DNA of 64,000 nucleotides, from positions 6,964,001 through 7,028,000 of the forward strand of contig CM072343.1 in NCBI GenBank assembly GCA_036874045.1. Reading direction: 5' to 3'. The notes below the pieces were generated by a model. It was not told the origin of the DNA and did no database searches. It saw only the letters and a program-made list of their open reading frames with translations. Position numbers and translations under genes: made by a program. Below are positions 34,437-46,099 of the stretch, piece after piece. The stretch comes from Cymodocea nodosa. Lineage: Eukaryota; Streptophyta; Magnoliopsida; Alismatales; Cymodoceaceae. How positions within the stretch are numbered: position 1 is the stretch's first letter; each line of letters begins with the position of its first letter.

Positions 34437-37400
34437 GTACACAAATCAAAATGGATAATGGACAGTGGAGCATCCAGCCACATGACTGGAGATATACGAT
34501 TACTTACAAAAATAACAAAGACCAAGAACGAACAAGTTACCTTTGGAAATAAAAGCAAAATAAATGTCCTTGGGTCTGGCAAGGTTCAAGTAATTGAGAA
34601 ATGCTTTATAAATGATCTCTTATTAGTGGAAAACTTAGGTTTTAATTTATTGAGTGTTCCTGTTTTAATGAAGATTTACAGAGTAATTTTTGAAAAAGAT
34701 TCTTGTAAAATTATGGACATGTCTACAAACAAAATTGTATTCACTACATACAAGAAAGGATTTGTTTGTATTCTAAATTTGCCTTCTGATATTATTAAAG
34801 ACAATGCTTGCTTAATTGCAAAATCGGATGAAGTCATTTTATGGCAAAGAAGGCTAGGACACTAAAACTTAAAATTATTACAAAAGCTGTCTAAAAAGAA
34901 TCTAGTTAGAGGTTTACCTAGTATTAAGTACTCGAAAGAGTTTATGTGTGATGCATGTCAACTAGGTAAATTACATAAAACATCCTTTAAAAGCTTAAAT
35001 GAAATAACAAGCAAAAGAGTATTAGAACTAGTGCATATGGATTTATTTGGACCTACTAGAACAACCAGTTTAGGAGGTAAACATTATGCTTTTGTACTAG
35101 TTGATGACTATTCTAGATTCACTTGGGTCTATTTTCTAGCTAATAAAACTAAAGTTTTTGAAATATTTAAGATATTCTGTAATAAAGTTTAGAATGAGCA
35201 AAATGTTAAAATTCAAAAACTTAGGAGTGATCATGGTACAGAATTTGATAATGATCAAATAGACACCTTTTGTGATGAATTAGGCATAGATCATAGGTAC
35301 TCATTTCCAAGAGCTCATTCACAAAATGGGATAGTAGAACGTACAAACAGATCACTTCAGGAAATGTCCAGAACCATGTTAAATGAGAATAAGTTATTCT
35401 CTAGGCAAAAGCAATTCATACGGCATGCTATGTTATAAATAGAGTACATCTAAGACCAATTTTAGATAAAACTCCTTATGAGATATGGTATAACATGGAT
35501 CCCAAAATAAGTTATTTAAAACCCTTTGGTTGTAAGTGTTTTATTTTAAAGACTAAGGAACGAAGAGACAAATTTAAAGCCAAATCGGATGAAGGTATTT
35601 TTGTTGGTTATTCCATTAAAAGTAAAGCATATAGAGTTTATGATAAATCAACAAAAACCGTTGAGGAAACCCTACACGTGAAATTTCATGAAAATTCTCA
35701 TTTGGATTTAAGACATGTTGAAAACTTTGATTTAGAAATTCTCCCAGAAATAGTACCAAATGATGTTGACAGAGAAATTGATAGATTATCTGATGGAATA
35801 AGAAATCTAAGTTTGAATGATGAAAATTTAGAAGAAAATAATGTCATACCTATAGAAAATGTGGAACAACATAGAAATTAGCATTATGCTTCATCTCATC
35901 CTATTGATTAGATAATAGGCGATCCTAATCAATGAGTTAGGACTCGGTCATCAGTAGTCAACATCTATGGTGCTTATTCATTTGTTTCTTTGCTAGAACC
36001 TAAGAAAATTGAAGATGCCTTAGAAGATGAATTTTGGTATTTAGCTATGCAAGATGAGCTAAATCAATTTATAAGAAATGAGGTATGGGATCAAGTTCCA
36101 CCACCTGAAAATTAGTCCATAATAGGAACAAGGTGGGTATTTAGAAACAAAGTAGATCAAGATGGACATATAGTTAAAAATAAAGCTAGATTAGTTGCTC
36201 AATGTTACAAGCAAAAGGAAGGAATTGACTATGATGAAACATTTGCTCCTATTGCTAGACTAGAATTAATACGAATTTTGTTAACTTATGCTTGTTATAT
36301 GGATTTCAAATTATATCAAATGGATGTTAAGACTGCTTTTTTAAATGGATATATAAAAGAAGAAGTGTATGTAAAACAACCTCCAGGTTTTGAAGATTCA
36401 AAACATCCTAAGTATGTTTACAAGCTTAAGAAGGCACTATATGGCCTTAAACAAGCTCCTAGGTCTTGGTATGAAAGATTATCTAAATTTCTTATGGAAA
36501 AAGGGTATTCTATGGGAAAGGCAAATCAGACTCTTTTTATCAAGAAGATCGAAAAAGATATATTAGTAGTTCAAATCTATGTAGATGACATCATATTTGG
36601 AGCAACAAATGATAAATTAGTTGATTCCTTTTCGAAAGACATGACTAATCAATTTGAAATGAGTATGATGGGTGAACTATCATTTTTCCTAGGCTTACAA
36701 ATTAAGCAATTAGATTAGGGCACTTTTATTTCACAAGAAAAATATACTCAAGATTTATTAAAGAGGTTTGGTTTAGACAACACTAAAACAAAGAATACAC
36801 CAATGAGTACTATCACCAAGTTGGATAAAGATGACTCTGGAAAAACTATAGATGTAAAACAATATAAAAGTATGATTGGTTCATTACTCTATTTAACAAC
36901 TAGTCGACCAGATATTTTGTTTAGTGTGTGTACTTGTGCTAGATATCAATCTAATCCTAAGGAATCACACCTACTTGCTGTTAAACGAATTTTTAAATAT
37001 CTATTAGGAACCATCAATTTTGGACTATTTTACTTTAAACACAGTTCTTTAAACTTAGTAGGTTATAGTGATGCTGATTTCATAGGATGTAAGTCTGAAA
37101 GAAAAAGCACTAGTGGCACTTGTCAATTGTTAGGTAATTCTTTAGTGTCATGGTTTAGCAAAAAGAAAAATTGTGTAGCATTATCTACAATTGAAGCCAA
37201 ATATATAGCTACTGCAATTTACTGTGCTCAAATCTTGTGGATCAAACAAACCTTAAAAGATTTTAATTTAGACTATGAACCAACTAAGATTTTCTGTGAT
37301 AGTAGTTCTGCAATAAGTTTATCTAAAAATCTTGTGTTACATTCACGAGCAAAACATATAGAAGTTCGACATCATTTTCTAAGGGATAATGTTATAAAAA

Positions 37401-37528
37401 GAAAAGTAGCATTAAATTTTGTTCCTACCATAGAACAATTAGCAGATCTATTTACAAAACCCTTAGATGAAAATATTTTCTCAAAATTATGATTAGAACT
37501 TGGTATCTGTAGGTTATCTGATATTTAA
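34437..37528 (+). pseudogene. Element D pol: protease, integrase, RT, RNase H (broken)
   Basis: The pol frame opens at 34437, just after a TAG at 34434-34436, and is offset from the gag frame by two. Protease MDSGASSHMTG (34458), zinc-binding CDACQLGK, integrase (HMDLFGPTR, SDHGTEF, GIVERTNR), RT ([11 protein letters not shown] at about 36580) and RNase H (YSDADFIGCKS, TIEAKYIATAI, FCDSSSAISLS). Stops near 34863, 35190, 35879, 35910, 35934, 36114, 36716 and 37490. A short deletion near 35395 (compare element B) shifts the frame. In RNase H the usual EAEY reads EAKY. Homologous end TAA at 37526-37528. Confidence 0.9.
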
Positions 37529-38942
37529 ATGGTCCTATTCATTGTATTTTGGTTTGTTATAAGGTAGTTTTAGAATTTAATGTCTTTATCTTTAAAAAAA
37601 AAAAAAACAAAACAAAATATCTATTTTCGAATTACAGTTTTTTGGTAGCTAAGAATTTATGAAATTCTGATTTTTATTGAATTCAATTTATTTAAGAAAA
37701 ATTCAGAAAAGATTACTTAAGGACAGTTAAATTGATTCAATATGAGTGCCAACTATATTTTTGTTACTTATGTCTATGCTATTACAGAAATTTTAATAGG
37801 AAAATACATAGAAAGTATGTACTTTTTATTAAAGGAAAGTTATTAACATTCTGTTAGAAAAATTAAGTCTTGCGGTTGCCTCTAATTTAATTTACTGTCT
37901 TGTTTTATTTTTTATTAGTTTTTTGTTTGTAATTACTTGAGTAATTAAGTCCGTTGGGGGATCTTCAACCCTAGTCACTTAAACCAACTGGTTTGGGATG
38001 TGCTGACTGAAAACTCATTTTGCAATTAATTCAGATTATATTTTAAAAAAAATTATTATTACCTGTTCTCACTTGTCATTGAGTAACTGGTTATCTTTCC
38101 CCTAAGCAAGGGATAGTGATCACGTAAAAACATGATATTATGGGAGGTAATACATAATATATATATATATGAATATAAAAAAAAAGGAGGCAATGTACTC
38201 AAGCTTAATTTATCTTTCAAGGTGTTATAACAATCCTGCCATAATCTGTGCATATAATCCTTGTTATTTTTTTGTTATTATCTACTCTTTACACATAATG
38301 TACGATATTTATTGTCTTAAGTTTGTGTACTCATTATTGAATTCTTTTAAGGTTCTGAAGGTATATCTCTATGAATTATCTTTTGTAAACTGAATAAGAT
38401 AAAAGCCAAAAAGTCTAAATTGTTAACTCTACTACTTATTTCTGTATTTAATTCAAATTAAATTAAAAAAAAAAAAGACTCAAATCTATTTAAGGCTTAG
38501 CATCCTCTTTAAGTAAGCTATTTGACCTTTTAAAGCCAAATCTACTTAGGGCTTGGCAACCCACATTAAGTACGCCATAGATTCTTTACATTATATTTAT
38601 GTAGGGGGAGCAATTTCTCGTATAATAATTCATCTCTTATGACCTATTATATGTTTTCATGAAAGAATCTGCATAAATTTTAGGAAATACACTTTAATAC
38701 AATATATTTCTAAATTGTCGGTGACTTGCAGGTTTTTTAATTCTTAAGTATCTGAATTCTCTATTGTTTCGGCAAGTTATATTGCAAGTATCAGACAGTT
38801 GTGTTTTAAAACGTTCAATAGACTATTTTATTATTTCCTGAAGTACACATGTTGAAACCATAATGTATGACTTAAGTGGATTTTCAATAAGTTATCTTTA
38901 CTTCCACTAAGTTCTATAGTGCAAAGCAAAGATTAATCGACA
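37529..38942 (+). other. Element D noncoding region between pol and ORF3
   Basis: No credible gene; the short ORFs here are chance. Matches 1347-2806 of element B inverted. It has A runs at 37593-37605 and 38463-38475, a TAGGGGGAGC tract near 38604, and an acceptor-like GTGACTTGCAGG near 38721. The end 38880-38942 is the leader of ORF3; no TATTTAAA or dyad like those of S1 is seen. Confidence 0.7.
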
Positions 38943-41534
38943 ATGTTAGGACATGGAAGAGGACATGGTAGAATGACAAAAGTGTAGAAAAGAGAGCTGG
39001 AAATTCAGAAAATACAAAGTGAAATCAACGACATCTACTCTAGGTACACTTCTTCAAATGAAGTACTACACGAAATAAGAAAAGTTGTTCAAGATGAGAA
39101 AAATTTCTGTTGGAAATTTATTCGAAATTATGTTGAAACACAGTTTAGACTAAAACAGACTGAACTTTCTGCATTGCATTTATGGAAAAGAAATTTACAA
39201 CCTAACCCTACGGTTGTAAGTTCTGGACATGTACTAGAGACATCGGTACAGTCTAACACCTACTATGGAAAGAAGTGGGGACCAATGATCGAAAATGCAA
39301 ACAGGTAATTACAATCCTTGTATTCCCAACATTATTTTCCCCCAGCTATTTTAGATGATATTAAATAGTGTATAGATGAACAAAAAACTGCCATTAGGAA
39401 AATAGGCCTTCAAAGTGAAGGACAAAGAGTTTATCAACTTAAAATGGCAGAGGTTGAGAGCTTAAAACTCTATATTCCATTATTACAACCTAGGCATCAT
39501 GGTAAAGGACCATCAAGACCCCAGGTGCCTTTAACAGGAGAAATTAAGACAATTTTAGAACCTCCTGAACAACTTGAAACAATGCAGACATATAGTCAGA
39601 AAAAGAAAAAGACAATTGAATATTTTGGACTAACTGCAGATGTACAAGGAATATTGCAGCAAAAAGAAGAATCAGTGAAAAATGGAAAACTATGCTCCAT
39701 TGCAGACGCTGGACAGACATTTTTGTCAAGAATCCTAGTAGATGTGACAAATATTTGCTTACAAGCATATACTCTAAGGTATTGTGTCACATTAGTGCAT
39801 AATGTATCTTTTCATACAATGGATAGTTTTTTTTTTCACAATGCTGCAAGCACACATTCTTTTCCTACGGAAAGAGAGCATGTAGGAAATTTGATGATAC
39901 ATATACAGATGATATCCAATTTGATGATATTTTTGATAACATGGACACTAAGTCTAAGAATTTTGAAGATATTTCATCTGAAGAGGAATGTACAGATATT
40001 CTTCCTCTTACTGTATCTCGAATAGAGACTTTTTAATCATGGTACAATTGCTTATACTACACTTTATATATATGGTTGTCTGTTACAGTATATAGTGTAC
40101 TTATTGATAAATGTATATAATCAACAACATACACAGTTACAAATAGAATATGATACTACCAATGTCTCACATATACAAATTTCAGAAATACAGGATGATT
40201 CTATTCCACAGACAGATATAGAACATTCTTTCATACAGAGACAGTTGTATAGATCAAATATAGATATACATGTTGCTGATATACAGATTATTACAAAGAC
40301 TGTTGCTAATGAAATGTTTCTTGAAGAACATATACAAGAATTTCAATAGATTATTGATACAACAATACCAGATACTTCAGACATTTATAATAGTTTTGAT
40401 GGCAATTGCACCAGTTCTAAAAGATATACAAATTTAGATGCTGCTGATAATTTTGAAAGAAGTCCCATTTCAGAACATCATGACAGGAAAATACCTAATC
40501 CTAAACAGAGTTTAGATGAAAATACACTATTATGGTTCAGAAATAATTCCTGTTATGACAAATTTCAGACATATAAAACTTTTACAGTTTTATATTCAAG
40601 ACTAGTTAAGTTTGAAGGGACCATACGAGAACTGTTTGAATTTCAAGGCTTGTTGACTCTACTTCCACAACAGCCAGGCCATCTTGCTATACCCGAACTT
40701 ATCAATTGTTTTTACTCAAACTTAACAGTGGAAGAAGGTATTCCTGTTTCTATTATACAAAACAATGACATATATTTAACTCCAGATTTACTTCATTAGG
40801 TACTTGGTCTGAAAAATGGAGGAGTTAAATTATCAAAAAGAAAATAGGTTTATCGATTGGGATGGAATATTACAAGTTTAGCCAAAGATCCAACTGCCAA
40901 CAAGCCATTGACATTACTAAATGACTTAAATGGCCAAGCACATTCTATTACAAAAATATTGCATGCTACATTGTTTCAAAGGTTTGGTCATGGGGCAGAA
41001 GTTGGCAAATGTTGTCTTTATGCTACATATGCATTAATAAACCATATACAAGTGAACTAGTATGATATTTTTGTTTCTCATATCTTACATTTGTAGAGTA
41101 AATTATTTTATGGTGATACGATTTTGAGAATTGTGGCAAGTCAAACAGATATTACACCTTGGCCACAGAAAAGATTAAAGTCAAGATCTTTCTCTGCAAA
41201 GGAACTCCAAAAATACTAGGAAGCAGATACACCTATCCTCAGCCAACAACAACCACAAGATCGGCAAACACAATCCACACAATTTACAGAAACACAGCAA
41301 CATACAAATATACAACAAGATATACATACAGATATACAACAAGGTATACATATAGAAATACATATAGGTATAGATACAGACATACACACTAAATTTTTAC
41401 AGCAACCATCACAAGTTTCTCAAAATGATTTAGATCAAGCATTACTTGATTAGATAAACAGAGTTAGTATAGAAATTGCAAAGAAAATTTCAGATATTCT
41501 AATTGATATTTTTCGAAGACAAAGAGGCTTGTGA
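38943..41534 (+). pseudogene. Element D third ORF (S2 version), heavily broken
   Basis: Homologue of the S1 ORF3, from the ATG at 38943 (MLGHGRGHGRMTKV, again Gly/Arg-rich) to the TGA at 41532-41534. The ends share a frame but many stops intervene (first at about 38985), with compensating small shifts near 39885-40095. Conserved domain: IRELFEFQGLLTLLPQQPG, INCFYSNL, LTPDLLH, VLGLKNGGV, ITKILHATLFQRFGHGAEVGK, CLYATYALINHIQVN, SKLFYGD. The tail is Gln/Thr-rich and partly built of an ATACA-type minisatellite (41285-41390), ending IFRRQRGL. Sequence is far diverged from S1 but the layout is the same. Confidence 0.75.
41285..41390 (+). repeat. ATACA-type imperfect minisatellite in element D ORF3
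   Basis: Repeats of ATACAACAAGATATACATAC-like units; in the ORF3 frame they encode alternating Asp/Glu/Gly-Ile-His/Gln-Thr. They replace the poly-Gln stretch found at this place in S1. Confidence 0.7.
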
Positions 41535-41860
41535 TTATACAAATTATGTATTACATGACTTATTTTTTGTAATTTGTAACCAAAACTATTATGTAAACTA
41601 TTTACTGATTTTAATGTTACGTGATTATTTTTCATAGTGTATGATATTAAATAGTTTATGCTTAATCCATAAATCCTATGTATGTTTCAAACTATCGTTT
41701 TGATTAATATATACTTAGTAAGATTTCCTTCCTTACATTTAACTTGCTTAACTTCCTAAAGGGGGAGAAAATAGTTTGTTTACTTTTTTATAATGCTGAA
41801 AAGGGGGAGATATAAATTATGTGACTTATTAGGTTTCGACATCATCAAAAATGGGGAGAT
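41535..41860 (+). other. Element D 3' untranslated region with three polypurine tracts
   Basis: AAAGGGGGAGAAA at 41758-41770, GAAAAGGGGGAGA near 41798-41810, and AAAAATGGGGAGA at 41847-41859 directly before the LTR, the last with one base changed. The remainder is AT-rich and without a gene. Confidence 0.85.
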
Positions 41861-42069
41861 TGTTAGGTATTTAATTTTGATGATATATGCTTTATTAACG
41901 TATTTAAATAAGTCAACATAATATTCTCAAAGTATATCTCTCTAAGTATAATAGTTAACAGATTATCGGAAAGTTTCAATTTTATGTTGGATAAATTAAA
42001 GATTTCCGAAGAGTTAGATTTGCAATAGTTAAACTTTCGGATAGTTAACGTCTTGTTTTTGTCGAATAC
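41861..42069 (+). repeat. Element D 3' LTR, first part, ending with AATAC
   Basis: 209 bases matching the start of 31057-32247. Its last five bases AATAC (42065-42069) are duplicated at 55182-55186, marking the insertion of element E. Confidence 0.93.
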
Positions 42070-43650
42070 TGTTGAGTATTTTTGTTTTGATGATGTGTGC
42101 TGAATGAAAATAATCATATTCGCTTAATTACTATTGCTTGTGAAAAGAAATTAAAATCATCAATTAATACAGAAAAAGCTTACTGATATAAATACTTGTC
42201 TGTATTGGATCTGAAGTTAATAACTAGTCGTTTCGTTGCATTAATTTTTCATTTAGCTAAACGTTAAGTTAACGTGTGTTTTTATTGAAAAGCATAACAT
42301 GTTTTAATGTTATATCTTCTGTATCATGAACAGTGCACGTTTAGACAACTTGTTAAGTTAGAGTTTTGTTTGTATAGAGGTCACGTGAGAACTCGTTAAG
42401 TTAAAGGCTTAAAGGTTAAAATAGGTCACGTGATAACTCGTTAAGTTAGTGAGTAAAAGAAGAGACGAACTCGTTAAGTTAATGTTATACACGTGGTGAA
42501 ATTATAAGTTACGAATGTTGTATTGTATCACGTGAGGTGCACATGTTTAACTCGTTAAGTTAACATCACTAAACGCGTTGAGTTGCTATATTGAACACTA
42601 AGGCAACACGTTAGGTTAGCGTTATAAACTTAAGTTGTTATTTTTGCACGTGGTAAAATTCTTATTATAAAAACATTTGTTTATTACTGGTTCGTTGAGT
42701 AATCATAACACAACGGAGATGGTTCGTTGAGTTATCATAATACCACAGACATAGTTCATTGAGTTAGCTACAATACTTGTCACGTGAAATGGCACATGAG
42801 GAACTCATCAAGTTAGAAACGTTAAGTTATATATATACTTGTGTTACTCGTTTAGTTAACATTAAAGTAACGACTTCTTATTACACTGATGAAAAGCTTT
42901 TGGATGAGAAAGTATATTTTGCAGGAAATTTTTTAGAGATCCAGGACTGATGATTAAAGAAAATTCGAAATATAAATGTGGGTTAGAATGTGTGTGTTTC
43001 GATGAAGGAAAAAGAAAAGACGTGGAGAAGTGGAAAACTGGTGGTGGTTAAACGTGAAGGATATGCATGAAATGAAGATACAGTATAAAAGACATAGAAT
43101 TCTCGTTGATCAATTTATCCTTGCACACAAAATGAAAAATCCTTTCAAGGATCAAACCATCCCTGCACACCAAAAGAAAAATCTTTTTCAGGGATCAAAA
43201 ACAGCTTCTCGGGGAAAATCTCTCAAGTGGAAGAAAGTTCAGTGAAGCATAAAAAGGTAAGATTTTCGTCACTGAAGATTTGAAGTATCAGAAGAAAGCA
43301 AATTCGGTGAAGCATGAAAAGACAAGATATTCGTCACTAAAGAATTGCTGAAGAAGAAAAAGAAGAAGAAGAAAGATCTCAAACAGGGAGAAAAGTTTTA
43401 AATTCCGCAAATTAGTTTTCTCTGTTTGTAGTTATGAAATTGTTTAGATGATACATGGTATCGAAATATAATTGCATCTACAATTTCTAAGGAGAATTGA
43501 ATTGTATATTGTAATTGAAACTTTGAATAAAAATGATTTTATGAAAACAATGTCTCGACTTGTTTTTGAGTTTTAAAGTTTCAATTATATTTCAGAAAAT
43601 ATTAAAAATACACAATTCACCCCCCTCTTGTGTAGTCATACGATCCTACA
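42070..43650 (+). repeat. Element E 5' LTR
   Basis: 1581 bp, TGTTGAG...CCTACA. Same layout as the element C LTR, with six intact CACGTG sites in the dyad array (about 42375-42790), TATAAAAG at 43084-43091 and AATAAA at 43526-43531. Relative to C it lacks one GGTTCGTTGAG repeat near 42700, which explains the shorter length. Confidence 0.95.
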
Positions 43651-43652
43651 AG

Positions 43653-43664
43653 TGGTATCAGAGC
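43653..43664 (+). other. Element E primer-binding site
   Basis: TGGTATCAGAGC two bases after the LTR end. Confidence 0.95.
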
Positions 43665-43850
43665 TTTGTTAATAATCTTTGATATAAAATCGATACCAAC
43701 TTATATAATATCATTGTTTATTCTACCTTCCTTGTTTTTAAACAGAAATTAATATCTAAGCATACGTTTAACTCTATTGATTTAAGGCTCAAGTTGTTTT
43801 AAAGTTTTTAGATTGTTTAAAATCAAATAGGTTGAAAAATCTAAGGTAAA

Positions 43851-46099
43851 ATGGCTACTGGAATTGGTAATTTTTCTTTATATGAAGGCCAAAATCTTAA
43901 TCGTCCTCCTTTATTTGATGGAATACATTTTGAATATTGGAAATATAGGATGACTATTTTTCTTCAAAGTATAGATCATAAGTTGTGGTTCATGATTTCT
44001 AAACCATATACGTTGTTAACTACTACTTATAATACTTGGACAATTACTGAAAAAGAAAATGAAACTCTGAATGCTAAGGGCTTAAATATTTTATTTTGTG
44101 CATTGAGTTATGAACAGTTCAGTAAAGTGTCGGCATATAAATCTGCTTATGAGGTGTGGCATGCATTAGAAGTTTCACATGAAGGTACTTCTCAAGTTAA
44201 AGAGATAAAAATAAACATGTTGATTCATAAGTATGAACTCTTTAAGATGCATGAAGATGGAAATATTTCTGAGATGTTTTCCAAATTTCTTGATATCATA
44301 AACTCTTTAAAATGTTTAGGAAAGAATTTTGAACAGAAGGATTTGGTGAGGATAATTCTCAGATCCCTAAGTTCTAAATGGCCTCATCAATTGAGGAATC
44401 AAGAGATTTAAATGTTTATTCTATGAATGAACTTATAGGAAATTTAACAACTTATGAAGTTCAATTAAATGAATCACTAAGTCACAACAAACTAAAAATG
44501 AAGAAAGAAATAGCCTTTGAAATTAATTCAGATTCTGATATATCTACTGATTCTGACGAGGATTTGATTTTGCTGACTAGGAAATTCAAGAAAGCATGGA
44601 AAGCTAGGAAATAGCAAAGGAACAAAAATGATAAACCCTCAACGTCAAAATCATTGAATGACAAGAATTCTTCATCTAGAAAGTATGTATGTTACAACTG
44701 TAAGAAACCTAGACATCTTTCTCCAGATTGTCCTATGGGGAAAAGTGAAAAGCAAAGTAGGACAAATCAGAAGAAGACGGCTCAGAAAACTCAGAAAAAG
44801 TTTTACATGAAAAAGGCTTTGAAGGTCACTTGGGATGACACGTCTGAAGAGTCTGAATCTGAGGAATCAGCATCAAAATCTTCACATTCAAAAGGAGAAC
44901 AAGAGTTAGAAGAGGTTGCTCATGTGTGCTTCATGGCAGATGAGTTTGAGGTAATATTTGATCCTAAAAGTCATTCAGATTTCAACTTTGATGAATTATT
45001 ATGTGCTTATCATGCATTATTACAAAAACTTAAAGTATATAAACTGGAAAATAAGAATATTAGAAAATCTTCATCCATTATGGAAGAAGAAAATTGTTTC
45101 TTGTCTACTACTTTAGAAAAGTTTAAATGTGATAATGAAAATCATGCTAGAGATTTCCAAAAATTTAGATTTAATGAATGTATCTTGCATGAACAAATAC
45201 AGAATATAAATGCTGAAAAATTAAAGATAGAATCTGAAAATGAAATGTTGAGAAACAATATAAATAAACTTGAATTAGAAATAGATAAATTAAAACTAAG
45301 AGAGCAAGATTTAAATTCTACCTTTGAGAAATGGAATTTAAGTCAAACTAAGTTAGACAAACTAACTAGTACCCCTGCGGTGTCTTATAAATTTGGCTTA
45401 GGATTTGATTATCTTGAATATCTTGAATCTCAAGCCAATAAAGGATTTATTAGTTGCAGTTCAAGTAAATCTAAGACTAAAATTCCTTTTATTATGAAAC
45501 AAGGTAATAAATATGTAGAAGTAGATACTTCAAGGGATGAATCATGTAGTAATAATATAAATCAATTTGATTTGTCAAATTATACTTCTAACATGACTAT
45601 AAATGTTTCTAAAAATCTTGTTTCTTGTTTTGGAAATTCAGTTTCTAATGTTTCTAAAATTTCAGACAATTGTAGTAAACTAAAAATTCAGAAACCTGAG
45701 CATGTAATTCAATACACTAGTATTAGACCAATTACTCATTCTACATGTGATAAAACAAAAAATTCTTGTGAAGAAAAAGATTTTGTATGTACGGAAAGTG
45801 TTAATACAAGTACAAAATCTTGGTATGAACTTACAGAAATGTATAAGCATAACCAAAATAAATTAACATCTGATAAAAATATGTTTGGTCTTGATTATAC
45901 TACATCAGAAAACAAAAAGAATGATTGCAAAAGAAATAATGCTATATGTGAGTATGAAGCTAATGATAAATCAATAGTACTTACAACTAATAAGAATATA
46001 AATGATAATGTTAAACTATTTTTAAACAAAAAGAAGAAATATGCGTTTAATGAACATGGTCCTCAACAACATTGGGTACCAAGAAAAAGTTTTTCTTAA
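43851..46099 (+). pseudogene. Element E gag (one deletion, one stop)
   Basis: Gag from the ATG at 43851 (MATGIGNFSLYEGQN...). Capsid-like domain intact to about 44380. A ten-base deletion near 44387 (element C has GAAAGTAACA there) shifts the frame. A TAG at 44612-44614 replaces Gln. The knuckle is CYNCKKPRHLSPDCP, with the usual Gly before His changed to Arg. Acidic linker (about 44830-44930), coiled coil (about 45050-45350), and a Ser/Asn-rich tail ending WVPRKSFS before the TAA at 46097-46099. Pol continues in the same frame after this stop. Confidence 0.93.

Larger units (their letters stand above)
31057..42069 (+). mobile_element. Element D: Ty1/copia Sirevirus (family S2), 5' LTR to interrupted 3' LTR
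   Basis: 5' LTR (31057-32247), PBS, gag, pol, noncoding region, third ORF, three polypurine tracts and the first 209 bases of the 3' LTR. The LTR is split by element E and resumes at 55182-56146. Flanking bases are CATGA on the left and GGATC on the right, so no target duplication is visible. It is the most decayed of the full-length elements, with many stops and at least two frame changes. Confidence 0.93.

Noticed and set aside
38169-38393. Small ORF with hydrophobic residues in the noncoding region of D
   Set aside because: Not conserved in the inverted copy (1347-2806) and begins in a TA/A-rich run.
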